A stretch of 64,000 nucleotides of DNA from Streptomyces sp. NBC_00193 (GCF_026342735.1 NZ_JAPEMM010000001.1:5828001-5892000); one strand, 5' to 3'. Numbered from the stretch's first letter, positions 32,743 to 41,686 are shown. The notes: a model not told the origin generated them from the letters alone. Numbers and translations: made by a program.

Positions 32743-33417
32743 ATGTTGTCGACAGGACTGCCGCAGGGGGCGGTGCCCAAGCTCGAACGGCCCGGCCCGC
32801 TGCGTGACCGCGTCTACGGGGCCCTGTTGGAGCTCATCACCACCCGCGCCCTCCAGCCGGGTCAGCACCTCGTCGAGAGCGAACTCGCCGGACACCTCGG
32901 GGTGTCCCGGCAGCCGGTACGGGAGGCGCTGCAGCGCCTGAGCACCGAGGGATGGGTCGATCTGCGGCCCGCCCAGGGGGCGTTCGTGCACGAGCCGACC
33001 GAGGAGGAGGCGGACCAGCTCCTCACGGTCCGCACGCTCCTGGAGGCCGAAGCCGCCCGGCTGGCCGCCGCCCACGCCGGCGCCGAGGCAGTCGCCGCGC
33101 TCGAAGAGCTGTGTGCGCAGGGGGAGCGGGCCGTCGCCGCCGACGACGTGGACACCGCCGTCGCGACGAACGCCCGGCTCCACGCGAAGATCATGGAGCT
33201 CGCGGGCAACGCCGTCCTCGCCGAGCTGGCCGCACAGGTGGACCGGCGCGTCCGCTGGTACTACACCCCCGTCGCCCGCCAGCGGGGCCACCAGTCCTGG
33301 GTCGAGCACCGCGAGCTGATCGCGGCGATCGCGGACCGTGACGGGGAGGCCGCCACCGCGATCATGCGCGCGCACACGGAGCACACCCGCAAGACGTACC
33401 ACGAGCGGGAGAAGTAG
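32743..33417 (+). CDS. GntR family regulator (FCD type), oxalate island, second copy
   Basis: A 224-residue paralogue of the GntR at 18.0-18.7 kb: winged helix (about residues 15-80, LGVSRQPVREALQRL) and FCD domain (about 88-210). It is divergent from the reductase-fdhD genes and probably controls them and itself. The ATG at 32743 has AGGAGGGG 6 nt upstream. Near-identical recognition helices in the two regulators suggest overlapping operator use. It closes the right end of the oxalate island. Confidence 0.9.
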   Translation: MLSTGLPQGAVPKLERPGPLRDRVYGALLELITTRALQPGQHLVESELAGHLGVSRQPVREALQRLSTEGWVDLRPAQGAFVHEPTEEEADQLLTVRTLLEAEAARLAAAHAGAEAVAALEELCAQGERAVAADDVDTAVATNARLHAKIMELAGNAVLAELAAQVDRRVRWYYTPVARQRGHQSWVEHRELIAAIADRDGEAATAIMRAHTEHTRKTYHEREK

Positions 33418-33422
33418 TCCGG

Positions 33423-33446
33423 CGGGCGGCCCGAGAGCGCCGCCCG
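33423..33446 (+). terminator. Hairpin after second GntR gene
   Basis: CGGGCGGC (33423-33430) pairs with GCCGCCCG (33439-33446) around an 8-nt loop, just after the GntR stop and before the cobalamin riboswitch promoter region. Confidence 0.5.
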
Positions 33447-33526
33447 AGACCCGTCGTGTCTCAATTCGCCGTCCGGCATGTGGGAAGTCGTGTTCATTCC
33501 GCGGCCGTCCGACCTAGTGTGGGCCT

Positions 33527-33760
33527 CGCAGCTGGTTCGCCCCCGTCCGCCAGGCGGGATGCGTCGTAAGAGGGAACCCGGTGGGAATCCGGGACTGCCC
33601 CGCAGCGGTGAGCGGGAACGACCGCCGTCATACGCACTGGGACCGGAACCGGTCCTGGGAAGCGACGGCCATTAGGAGCCCGCCGGGAGACCGGCAGGCG
33701 AGCCCGCGAGTCCGAAGACCTGCCCGTTGCCCGTGCGCGATCGACCGCGCACGGTTTCCC
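33527..33760 (+). promoter_or_regulatory. Cobalamin (B12) riboswitch of metE
   Basis: The conserved core is readable: GGGAATCCGGGACTGCCCCG near 33584-33603, GCAGCGGTGAGCGGGAACGA, and the B12 box AGTCCGAAGACCTGCC at 33709-33724. A 9-bp perfect hairpin follows (33731-33739 with 33746-33754, then TTT), a plausible terminator or ribosome-site-controlling element. Adenosylcobalamin binding would switch off the B12-independent methionine synthase downstream, a well-known arrangement in Streptomyces. About 155 nt of further leader precede the metE start. Confidence 0.93.
33731..33757 (+). terminator. Riboswitch expression-platform hairpin
   Basis: CCGTGCGCG and CGCGCACGG form a perfect 9-bp stem with a 6-nt loop and a short TTT tail, 7 nt after the B12 box. 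It is the likely regulatory terminator of the metE leader. Confidence 0.6.
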
Positions 33761-33915
33761 GGTGACCTCGTGGGCGGGTCGGCGTGCACCTCAGGCGGGT
33801 CCTCCCGTCGCGTACCCCAGCCGTACGCGACCCCGGCGGTCCGCCCGTTCCGGCACCCTTCGCCTCCGCGACCCGTCACCGGGTCCATGGAGACACGCTC
33901 GCGAAGGAGAGTTCC

Positions 33916-36237
33916 GTGACCACCGAGTCCGCAGCCGCGCCCGTACGGGCCACCGTGTACGGCTACCCCCGCCAGGGACAGAACCGGGAACTGAAGAAGG
34001 CCGTCGAGGGCTACTGGAAGGGCCGCGTCACCGCCGAGGCCCTGCGCGCAACGGCCCGCGACCTGCGCCGGACCAACTGGGACCAGCTCGCCGGGGCCGG
34101 CATCACCGAGGTTCCGACCGGTGACTTCTCGTACTACGACCACGTCCTGGACACCACGGTCATGGTCGGCGCCATCCCCGACCGCCACCGGTCCGCCGTC
34201 GCGGCGGACGCCCTGGACGGCTACTTCGCGATGGCCCGCGGCACCCAGGACGTGGCCCCGCTCGAAATGACCAAGTGGTTCGACACCAACTACCACTACC
34301 TGGTCCCCGAACTCGGACCCGACACCGTCTTCACCGCCGAACCCGCCCGGCAGGTAGCCGAGTTGACGGAGGCCCTGGCCCTCGGCCACACGCCCCGCCC
34401 GGTCCTGGTCGGACCGGTGACCTACCTCCTGCTCGCCAAGCCCGCACCGGGCGTGGCCCCCGGCTTCGAGCCGCTCGCCCTGCTCGACCGGCTGCTCCCC
34501 GTCTACGCCCGGGTCCTCGCGGAGCTGCGCGCGGCGGGCGCCGCATGGGTCCAGCTCGACGAACCGGCCCTGGTCCAGGACCGCACACCGGCCGAACTGA
34601 ACGCGGCGGCCCGCGCCTACCGCGAGCTCGGCCGCCTCACCGAGCGCCCCAAGCTGCTCGTCGCCTCCTACTTCGACCGGCTCGGCGACGCCCTGCCCGT
34701 CCTGGCGAAGGCGCCCGTGGAGGGACTCGCCCTCGACTTCACCGACCGGGCCGCGGCCAACCTCGACGACCTCGCCGCCGTCGGCGGCATCCCCGGCAAG
34801 CGCCTGGTCGCGGGCGTGGTCAACGGCCGCAACATCTGGATCAACGACCACCAGAAGTCGCTGACCACCCTCGGCACCCTGCTCGGCCTCGCCGGACAGG
34901 TCGACGTGGCCGCCTCCTGCTCCCTGCTGCACGTCCCGCTCGACGCCGACGCCGAGCGGGACACCGATCCGCAGATCCGGCGCTGGCTCGCCTTCGCCCG
35001 CCAGAAGGCCACCGAGATCAGCACGCTGGCCCGCGGACTGGCCGGGGGCACCGACGCGATCGCGGCCGAACTCGCCGCGAACCGGGCCGACCTGGCCTCC
35101 CGTACCGCCTCCCGGATCACCCACGACCCGGCCGTCCGGGCCCGCACCGCAGCGATCACCGAGGCCGACGGCCACCGCGCCCAGCCCTACGCCGAACGGG
35201 CCGCCGCCCAGCGCGCCCACCTCGGCCTGCCACTGCTTCCCACCACCACCATCGGCTCCTTCCCGCAGACCACGGAGCTGCGCACCGCCCGCGCCGACCT
35301 GCGCGCCGGACGCATCGACACGGCCGCCTACGAGGAGCGCATCCGGGCCGAGATCCGCGAGGTCCTCTCCTTCCAGGAGAAGACCGGCCTCGACGTGCTC
35401 GTGCACGGCGAGCCCGAACGCAACGACATGGTCCAGTACTTCGCCGAGCAGCTCACCGGATACCTCGCCACCCAGCACGGCTGGGTCCAGTCCTACGGCA
35501 CCCGCTACGTCCGCCCGCCGGTCCTCGCCGGGGACGTCTCCCGTCCCGACCCGATGACCGTCCGCTGGACCACGTACGCCCAGGAACAGACGGCCAAGCC
35601 GGTCAAGGGCATGCTCACCGGCCCGGTCACCATGCTCGCCTGGTCCTTCGTACGCGACGACCAGCCCCTCGGCGAGACCGCGCGGCAGGTCGGACTGGCC
35701 CTGCGCGACGAGGTCGGCGACCTGGAAGCGGCCGGGACTTCGGTCATCCAGGTCGACGAGCCCGCCCTGCGCGAAACGCTGCCGCTGCGCGCCGCGGACC
35801 ACGCCGACTACCTGGCGTGGGCCACGGAATCCTTCCGCCTCACCACCAGCGGCGTCCGGCCGGACACCCAGATCCACACCCACATGTGCTACGCGGAGTT
35901 CGGGGACATCGTCGAGGCCATCGAGCACCTCGACGCCGACGTCATCAGCCTTGAGGCGGCCCGCTCCCACATGCAGGTCGCCGACGAGCTCGCCGGCGCG
36001 GGCTACCCGCGCGAGGTCGGCCCCGGAGTCTGGGACATCCACTCGCCCCGCATCCCCTCGGCCGCGGAAGCGGCGACCCTGCTGCGCAAGGGACTCGGGG
36101 CGATCCCCGCCGAACGGCTGTGGGTCAATCCCGACTGCGGTCTGAAGACCCGCGGCTGGCCCGAGACGAGGGCCTCGCTGGAGCACCTCGTCGAGGCGGC
36201 CCGCCGGGTGCGTGCGGAGATCCGGCCGAACGCCTGA
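33916..36237 (+). CDS. metE: Cobalamin-independent methionine synthase
   Basis: A 773-residue cytosolic enzyme that transfers the methyl group of 5-methyltetrahydropteroyltri-glutamate to homocysteine. Both barrel halves are present. The catalytic zinc ligands lie in the C-terminal half: His and Cys in IHTHMCYAEF, a downstream Glu, and Cys in VNPDCGLKTR. The GTG at 33916 has AAGGAGAG upstream. Earlier in-frame codons fall in the riboswitch leader. Regulation by the upstream cobalamin riboswitch means it is used when B12, and so MetH, is lacking. It converges on an NCS2 permease with a shared terminator. Confidence 0.97.
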   Translation: MTTESAAAPVRATVYGYPRQGQNRELKKAVEGYWKGRVTAEALRATARDLRRTNWDQLAGAGITEVPTGDFSYYDHVLDTTVMVGAIPDRHRSAVAADALDGYFAMARGTQDVAPLEMTKWFDTNYHYLVPELGPDTVFTAEPARQVAELTEALALGHTPRPVLVGPVTYLLLAKPAPGVAPGFEPLALLDRLLPVYARVLAELRAAGAAWVQLDEPALVQDRTPAELNAAARAYRELGRLTERPKLLVASYFDRLGDALPVLAKAPVEGLALDFTDRAAANLDDLAAVGGIPGKRLVAGVVNGRNIWINDHQKSLTTLGTLLGLAGQVDVAASCSLLHVPLDADAERDTDPQIRRWLAFARQKATEISTLARGLAGGTDAIAAELAANRADLASRTASRITHDPAVRARTAAITEADGHRAQPYAERAAAQRAHLGLPLLPTTTIGSFPQTTELRTARADLRAGRIDTAAYEERIRAEIREVLSFQEKTGLDVLVHGEPERNDMVQYFAEQLTGYLATQHGWVQSYGTRYVRPPVLAGDVSRPDPMTVRWTTYAQEQTAKPVKGMLTGPVTMLAWSFVRDDQPLGETARQVGLALRDEVGDLEAAGTSVIQVDEPALRETLPLRAADHADYLAWATESFRLTTSGVRPDTQIHTHMCYAEFGDIVEAIEHLDADVISLEAARSHMQVADELAGAGYPREVGPGVWDIHSPRIPSAAEAATLLRKGLGAIPAERLWVNPDCGLKTRGWPETRASLEHLVEAARRVRAEIRPNA

Positions 36238-36250
36238 TTCAGCGGGGGAC

Positions 36251-36281
36251 GGCCGGCGTACGGGATGCCCGTGCGCCGGCC
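36251..36281. terminator. Bidirectional terminator between metE and NCS2 gene
   Basis: GGCCGGCGTACGGG (36251-36264) pairs with CCCGTGCGCCGGCC (36268-36281), 14 bp with one G-U pair and a 3-nt loop, between two convergent stops. Confidence 0.7.
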
Positions 36282-36289
36282 GGCCCGCG

Positions 36290-37732
36290 TCAGTGCACGG
36301 CCACGGCGGAGGCGGGCTCCCTTTCCGGGGTGTCGTCCTGGTCGGTGCGGCCGATGTGGTTGAAGGCGAGGTTCAGCAGCACCGCGGCCACGCAGCCGGT
36401 GCTGATCCCGGAGTCGAGGATGATGCGCATGCTCTCGGGGAAGCCGTGGTAGAAGCCCTCGCTGGCCATGGGGATCACGCCGATGCCGAGGCTGATGGCG
36501 ACGATGAGGACGTTGTCACCGCGTTCCAGGCCGGCCTGCGCGAGGGTCTGGATGCCGCTGGCGGCCACCGTGCCGAACAGGGCCAGGCCGACGCCGCCGA
36601 GGACGGGCTGCGGCACCAGTGAGACCACCGAGGCGAGGAACGGGCACAGGCCCAGCAGGATGAGGATGCCGCCGCTCGCGGCCACGACGTAGCGGCTGCG
36701 GACCTTGGTGATGGCGACCAGGCCGACGTTCTGCGCGAAGGCGCTGGCGGCGAAGCCGTTGAAGAGAGGGCTGAGCGCGGTGCCGAGGCCGTCGGCGCGC
36801 AGCGCCGCGGCGAGGGTCTTCTCGTCCGCGGGCTTGTCGACGATCTGGCCGAGGGCGATCACGTCGGCCGTGCTCTCGGTCATCGAGACGATCATCACGA
36901 TCATCATGGAGATGATCGCGGCGACGGCGAACTGCGGAGCGCCGAAGTGGAAGGGCGTGGGGAAACCGATCACGTCGGCGTCGGTGACGACGCTGAAGTC
37001 CGCGAGTCCGAGGGGCAGGGCGATCAGGGTGCCGGCAAGGAGTCCGAGCAGGATGGAGATCTGCTTGAGGAAGCCGCGCAGCACCCTGCGGAGCACCACG
37101 GTGATCAGCAGGGTCACCGCGGCGAGGCCGATGTACTTGACGTCTCCGTAGTCCGCGGCCTGCGGGTTGCCGCCCTGGGCCCAGTTGAAGGCGACGGGCA
37201 GCAGGGACAGGCCGATCAGCGTGATGACGGTGCCGGTGACCACGGGCGGGAAGAACCGGATGAGCTTGCAGAACCAGGGGGCGAGCAGGAAGCCGAACAC
37301 GCCGGCCACGATCACGGCGCCGTAGATCACGGGCAGTGCGTCCTCGGGGCCCTCGGCCTTGGCGATGGCCAGCATCGGGGCCACGCCGGCGAAGGAGACG
37401 CCGTTGACGAAGGGGAGGCGCGCGCCGACGTTCCAGAAGCCGAGCGTCTGCAGCAGGGTGGCGATGCCGGCGGCGAAGAGGCTGGCGCTCATCAGGAACG
37501 CGATCTCGCTCTGGCTCAGTCCGACGCCGATTCCGACGACCAGGGGCGGGGCGACGACACCGGCGTACATGGCCGCCACGTGCTGCAGGCCGGCGCCGAG
37601 GAGCTTTCCGAACGGCAGGGTCTGGTCGACGGGATGTTTCGCGGCGGGGGCCGCGGCCGGGTCCGGCGCGGGGTGGGGCGTGGGGTCCGGCGTGGGGGCG
37701 GGGGTGGAGCCGGGCGTGGCCGTGGGCGACAT
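36290..37732 (-). CDS. NCS2 family nucleobase/urate permease
   Basis: A 480-residue proton-coupled purine-type transporter. A Pro/Ala-rich cytosolic tail (about residues 1-35) is followed by the NCS2 start HPVDQTLPFGKLLGAGLQHV and about 14 membrane segments. The signature stretches are QTLGFWNVGARLPFVNGVSF, FPPVVTGTVITLIGLSL, FGAPQF and MTESTADVIALGQIVD. The family covers uracil, xanthine and uric acid; the Gln/Asn pattern resembles xanthine/urate members, but the substrate is not certain. A second NCS2 gene lies 1 kb away. The ATG has GGAGG upstream. A 22-bp palindrome about 250 bp upstream may be a purine-control site. Confidence 0.9.
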   Translation of the reverse strand: MSPTATPGSTPAPTPDPTPHPAPDPAAAPAAKHPVDQTLPFGKLLGAGLQHVAAMYAGVVAPPLVVGIGVGLSQSEIAFLMSASLFAAGIATLLQTLGFWNVGARLPFVNGVSFAGVAPMLAIAKAEGPEDALPVIYGAVIVAGVFGFLLAPWFCKLIRFFPPVVTGTVITLIGLSLLPVAFNWAQGGNPQAADYGDVKYIGLAAVTLLITVVLRRVLRGFLKQISILLGLLAGTLIALPLGLADFSVVTDADVIGFPTPFHFGAPQFAVAAIISMMIVMIVSMTESTADVIALGQIVDKPADEKTLAAALRADGLGTALSPLFNGFAASAFAQNVGLVAITKVRSRYVVAASGGILILLGLCPFLASVVSLVPQPVLGGVGLALFGTVAASGIQTLAQAGLERGDNVLIVAISLGIGVIPMASEGFYHGFPESMRIILDSGISTGCVAAVLLNLAFNHIGRTDQDDTPEREPASAVAVH

Positions 37733-38094
37733 GGAAGGTACCTCCAGAACTGCTGTGGCACGGCGGTCGCCGCGGGAAGGGCGCGCCGGTGCGCGGCCGA
37801 TGCCTCGGGGGGGGGCCGTGTGGACTGGTGCGACGACGCAGTCGAGCGGGCGACAGGAGGGCCCGGGGGCATGGAGGTGCCCTGAGGAACGGGGAACGGG
37901 TGAGTTGCCCGAGCCGGGGTGCCGTGGGGTGAGCGAGCCCCGACGGCCCCTGCCGAAGACTGCATGAACGGATCGTCCACGATGCGGAAAGCAGTTTCCG
38001 TATGGCTGGGTGGCTCTAGTGCCTCACGCGGAGGGGGTCGTGTCAAGACCCGGTGTCCGGGACGCGGTTCCCGGGATCCGGGAGGCGGGCGGGA
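37733..38094. other. Gene-free spacer upstream of first NCS2 gene
   Basis: About 360 bp with no convincing gene. It holds the upstream region of the leftward NCS2 permease, a run of G at about 37808-37816 and the palindrome at 37981-38002. Confidence 0.5.
37981..38002. promoter_or_regulatory. 22-bp palindromic operator candidate
   Basis: ATGCGGAAAGCAGTTTCCGTAT: 9-bp arms (one mismatch) around GCAG, centred about 260 bp upstream of the NCS2 start. The core CGGAAA-N4-TTTCCG is perfect. Such TTTCC/GGAAA dyads occur at purine- and allantoin-control sites in Streptomyces; the assignment here is tentative. Confidence 0.5.
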
Positions 38095-38817
38095 TCAGGA
38101 TCCCTGCGGGCGCAGCCGCTGCCACAGCTGCGCGTCGATCCGGTCGAGGAAGGCCAGGGCCTCGCGCTCGACGGCTTCGGCGGCGGTACCGGTCCGGCCG
38201 TGGTTGTCGATCCGCTGGTACTCCAGGTGGAGTTGCTCCAGGGCGCGGTGGATCTCCGCCGGCTCCACCGGCACGATCTTCGCGACGGGGCGCACGTAGT
38301 TCGGCCACCATCCGGTGACCGCCTCGCGCAGCAGCACGCGCAACTGCCCCGTCCTGCCGCACGCCCCGACGTAGCAGGCGGGCGGCGGCCGGAGCACCTC
38401 GAACAGCGCCTGGGTCTGCCGCCCCGAACCGCGCCAGCGGTTGCGCCGTTCCGCCTCGGCGTAGCGGTCGCGGGTCATGCCGACCCCCACGGCCGCCTGC
38501 TCCACCGTCAGCCCGAGGAGCGTCCGGCACTGCAGGAGGGTGGCCGGTTCGCCGAGCAGGTCGCCCGGTGCGCACCACAACGCGGCGGCCAGCGCCTTGA
38601 TCTGATGGCTCGTCGGGGCCTGGGCGCCCTGCTCCCAGGCCAGGAGCGTGCCGGGGTGGAGCGGGTGTCCCTGGAAGGCCGATACGGCCCAGGCGACTTG
38701 GCCGTGCGTGAGCCCGAGCCGCTCGCGCACGCCGACGGCGCGGCGGGGGTCCAGCGGGGGGCCCGAACGCTCCGCTTCGCCCCTCCCCGTCCACCCCGCG
38801 GACGAGGTGCTGCCCAT
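38095..38817 (-). CDS. XRE-type helix-turn-helix regulator
   Basis: A 240-residue DNA-binding protein. Two helix-turn-helix-like units are visible: VRERLGLTHGQVAWAVS (about residues 30-46, with LLAWEQGAQAP) and LLGLTVEQAAVGVGMTRDRY (about 100-119). An uncharacterised C-terminal part follows with WWPNYVRPVAK. It may control the purine-type permeases on either side. The ATG at 38817 overlaps the coding region of the rightward NCS2 gene; a later GTG at 38730 would start closer to the first helix-turn-helix unit, so the start is uncertain. Confidence 0.75.
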   Translation of the reverse strand: MGSTSSAGWTGRGEAERSGPPLDPRRAVGVRERLGLTHGQVAWAVSAFQGHPLHPGTLLAWEQGAQAPTSHQIKALAAALWCAPGDLLGEPATLLQCRTLLGLTVEQAAVGVGMTRDRYAEAERRNRWRGSGRQTQALFEVLRPPPACYVGACGRTGQLRVLLREAVTGWWPNYVRPVAKIVPVEPAEIHRALEQLHLEYQRIDNHGRTGTAAEAVEREALAFLDRIDAQLWQRLRPQGS

Positions 38818-40186
38818 GCGGCGGATGGTCCCCGCCGCCCTGCAGCACGTGGCCAGCATGTACGCGGGCCTCGCGGCGCCCCCGCTGATCATCGGCGGCG
38901 CCCTGGGCCTGACCGCGGCGCAGCTCACCGCGCTGCTGGCCGCGAGCCTGGTCGTCGCCGGCCTGGCCACCGTGGCCCAGACCCTGCGCTTCCGGGGTGT
39001 CGGGGCCGGACTGCCCGTCACCAACGGCGTCTCCTTCGCCGTGGTGTCACCGGTCCTGGCCGCCTCCGTGTCACGGGGGCAGGACACCCTGCCCCTGGTG
39101 TTCGGCGCCACGCTGGTCGCCGGCGTCGTCTGCTTCCTCCTGGCCCCGGCCTTCTGCCGGCTCCTGCGCTTCTTCCCGCCCGTCGTCAGCGGCTCCGTCA
39201 TCACGCTGGTCGGCCTCTCGCTGCTGCCGGTGGCCGGGGAATGGGCCCGGGGCGGCGACCCCGGGTCCTCCGGCTACGGTTCGCCGTCCAACCTCGCGCT
39301 CGCCGCCGGAACCCTCGCCGTCACGCTCCTCCTCCACCGGCTCCTCAGCGGACGCTTCCTGCAACGGGTGGCCATCCTGCTCGGGCTCATCGCCGGCACG
39401 GCCGCCGCGGTGCCGATGGGCAAGGTCGACTTCCAAGCCCTCTCCCAGGCACCGCTGTTCGCGCTCCCGGAACCGTTCGCCTTCGGCGCCCCGCAGTTCG
39501 AGGTGCCGGTCATCGCCACCATGCTCGTCATCATGCTCGTCTCCATGACGGAATCCACCGCCTCCCTGATCGCGGTGGGTTCGGTGGTCGACCGGCCGGT
39601 CGACGCCCGCGTCATCGCGGGCAGCCTGCGCGCCCAGGGCCTGGGCACCGCACTCGGCGGAGTCCTGGGCGCCTTCGTGAGCACCGCCTACGCACAGAAC
39701 GTCGGCCTGGTCGCGATCAGCCGCATCCGCAGCCGGTACGCCGTCACCCTGTGCGGAGCGATCCTGGTCCTCGTGGGCCTCGTGCCGGTCCTGGGCTCGC
39801 TCGTCGCGCTCGTGCCGCTGCCCGTGCTCGGCGGGGCGGCGGTCGTCTTCTTCGGCTCGATCACCGTCGCCGGGATCCGGACCCTGGCCAAGGCCTCCCT
39901 CGCCACCGGGCACAACGGCATCATCGTGTCCGTCGCCCTCGCCTTCGGTCTCTTCCCCGTCGCATCGGCCGACTTCTACGAGCGGCTCCCCGCGCCCGTC
40001 GCCCTGGTGCTGGGGTCGGGCATCACGGCGGGATGCCTCGTCGCCGTCCTCCTCAACCTGCTCCTGAACCACTTCGGCCGGGGCAGCGAGGCCAACGAGA
40101 GCCACGTCCCCACCGCCCAGGTCAACGCCTTCGACGGCATCGGCCGCTCAGGCGCTCCGGGGGGTGGGGCTCGGACCTCCGGGTGA
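38708..40186 (+). CDS. NCS2 family nucleobase/urate permease, second copy
   Basis: A permease of up to 492 residues, related along its length to the NCS2 protein at 36.3 kb (FFPPVVSGSVITLVGLSLLP, FGAPQF, MTESTASLIAVGSVVD, AYAQNVGLVAISRIRSRY). The family motif HPADEVLPMRRMVPAALQHV shows that coding extends upstream of the ATG at 38816, although that ATG has the best ribosome site (GAGG, 8 nt). The only start that includes the motif nearby is the GTG at 38708, which overlaps the divergent XRE gene by about 110 bp. Its end lies tail to tail with the DUF2254 gene, overlapping by 39 bp. Confidence 0.85.
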   Translation: MSPSRSRTPTARRGSSGGPERSASPLPVHPADEVLPMRRMVPAALQHVASMYAGLAAPPLIIGGALGLTAAQLTALLAASLVVAGLATVAQTLRFRGVGAGLPVTNGVSFAVVSPVLAASVSRGQDTLPLVFGATLVAGVVCFLLAPAFCRLLRFFPPVVSGSVITLVGLSLLPVAGEWARGGDPGSSGYGSPSNLALAAGTLAVTLLLHRLLSGRFLQRVAILLGLIAGTAAAVPMGKVDFQALSQAPLFALPEPFAFGAPQFEVPVIATMLVIMLVSMTESTASLIAVGSVVDRPVDARVIAGSLRAQGLGTALGGVLGAFVSTAYAQNVGLVAISRIRSRYAVTLCGAILVLVGLVPVLGSLVALVPLPVLGGAAVVFFGSITVAGIRTLAKASLATGHNGIIVSVALAFGLFPVASADFYERLPAPVALVLGSGITAGCLVAVLLNLLLNHFGRGSEANESHVPTAQVNAFDGIGRSGAPGGGARTSG

Positions 40187-41470
40187 GACCCCGCCCGGCC
40201 AGATGAGCGGGTACCTCTCGCGCCCGGCCCGGTCGACCCACCGGAGCCGGTCCCGTACGGGCCCGCGCCGGCTCTCCGGGGCCCGCTCCGCAAGCCGGGC
40301 CAGCAGGTCGTGCATCCTGCGCAGCGCCATCGGGGAGCCGGTGGCGGCGTAGAGGACGTCGTCGACGGCCGTCCGCAGGTACCGCTCCCAGTCGGGCACG
40401 GGGACCGTCACCCTCAACCGGCCCGTCCCGTCGGTGAACTGACCGATGCTCAACTCGCGGCCGACGAGGCGGTTCAGCAGGTCCTCGATGCGGTCCAGGC
40501 TCTCCACCGCCGTGGCCGGGTCGTTCACGGCCGGGGAGAGGGCGCGCAGTGCGATGTCGGCGAGGAGCCTGAAGGGCAGGTCCGGGTCCTGGTCGAAGGT
40601 GCGCTCGACCCCGGTCTCCAGGGCGCCGCGCAGAACCGCCTCGGGTACCTCGCCGCCGGTCACCCCGGCCAGCGCCATGCCCCGGGACACGGTCGTTCCC
40701 GGGGGGACCAGGAAGGCGATGCGGCAGTCGCGCTCCCTGGCCGCGCCGACCAGGGAGCGCACGTCGATCTGCTGGATCACCGCCGCCGGTCCGGACCACA
40801 GGACGGTGGTGGTGGTCCCGGCCGCCGGGGGTGGCGGGGCCGTGCCCGGGCCCGTGTCCCGGTCCGATGCCGGGTCCGCCGCCGGGGTGTACGGCCGTAC
40901 GTACAGGTCGTCGAACAGCCGGTGCGCCCGTGCGGCGATCGCGGTCAGGGAATGGCCGAGCTGGATCGACTGGAACGCCCCAGCCTGCAGTGACCGTATG
41001 AGAGCGAGCGCGACCAGGGTGAGCACCATGGCGGTGCCGGGAACGAGGGTCGAGACGGTCGCCCTGCGGGCACCGACGGCCAGCCCCGAGGTGATGCTGA
41101 AGACGAACACGCCGACGGTGAAGGCGAAGGCACGCCACACGATCGGGTCGTCCCGGAAGAGGCCGAGGCGCGGAGTGAAGGTGGTGGCGGAGAACTGGAT
41201 GACGAGGAACAGCATCGAGTAGATGATGCTCACCAGGCTGATGACACCGAATCCGAGGGTGAACAGGAGCGTCACCACGGGTCCCGCGTCCACCTGGGGA
41301 CCCAGTGAGAGCCTGGGGACCAGCACCCCCAGGGCCAGCCCGGTGACCGCGCAGACGAGCTGGGCCAGATCCCTGCGCATCGCGCGCCTGGGGCGGTGGA
41401 ACGCGGATCTCCGCCCGCGCCGTCCTGTGCGGGCCCGCAGGCGCCCGGGGTCGTCAGCCGAGCCGGACAT
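40148..41470 (-). CDS. DUF2254 family membrane protein
   Basis: A 440-residue protein with four membrane segments in its N-terminal half (about residues 35-50, 62-88, 105-130 and 138-152). A soluble C-terminal domain contains the family blocks SVIQ-like AAVIQQIDVRSLV, FLVPPGTTVSRGM, RTFDQDPDLPFRLLADIALRALSPAVNDPATAV and LDRIEDLL. Function is unknown; the family is predicted to be a channel or sensor. The ATG at 41470 has GGAGGAGG upstream. Its last 39 bases overlap the convergent NCS2 gene. Confidence 0.88.
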   Translation of the reverse strand: MSGSADDPGRLRARTGRRGRRSAFHRPRRAMRRDLAQLVCAVTGLALGVLVPRLSLGPQVDAGPVVTLLFTLGFGVISLVSIIYSMLFLVIQFSATTFTPRLGLFRDDPIVWRAFAFTVGVFVFSITSGLAVGARRATVSTLVPGTAMVLTLVALALIRSLQAGAFQSIQLGHSLTAIAARAHRLFDDLYVRPYTPAADPASDRDTGPGTAPPPPAAGTTTTVLWSGPAAVIQQIDVRSLVGAARERDCRIAFLVPPGTTVSRGMALAGVTGGEVPEAVLRGALETGVERTFDQDPDLPFRLLADIALRALSPAVNDPATAVESLDRIEDLLNRLVGRELSIGQFTDGTGRLRVTVPVPDWERYLRTAVDDVLYAATGSPMALRRMHDLLARLAERAPESRRGPVRDRLRWVDRAGRERYPLIWPGGVSPGGPSPTPRSA

Positions 41471-41544
41471 CCAGCCTCCTCCAGGTCCCGGTGAGCGCAC
41501 CCCTCTGATGAGGATGCAACCACGGGAGCCGCGCGAGCGGGCGG

Positions 41545-41570
41545 CGAAATGCCGGATGTGAGGCATTTCG
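41545..41570. promoter_or_regulatory. Inverted repeat in divergent DUF2254 / His-rich gene spacer
   Basis: CGAAATGCC (41545-41553) and GGCATTTCG (41562-41570) form a perfect 9-bp dyad with an 8-bp spacer. The region is less GC-rich than its surroundings. It may be an operator for either flanking gene. Confidence 0.45.
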
Positions 41571-41686
41571 GGAAGTCTTGGCTCCTGGACGAGGTCCGTG
41601 CGCGCACCGAAACCGCCCCCGGCCGTACGCCTGGTGTCAACGGGGCTGCCGCACAGCGGATTCCGGCCGCCGGATAGGGTCGGGAC

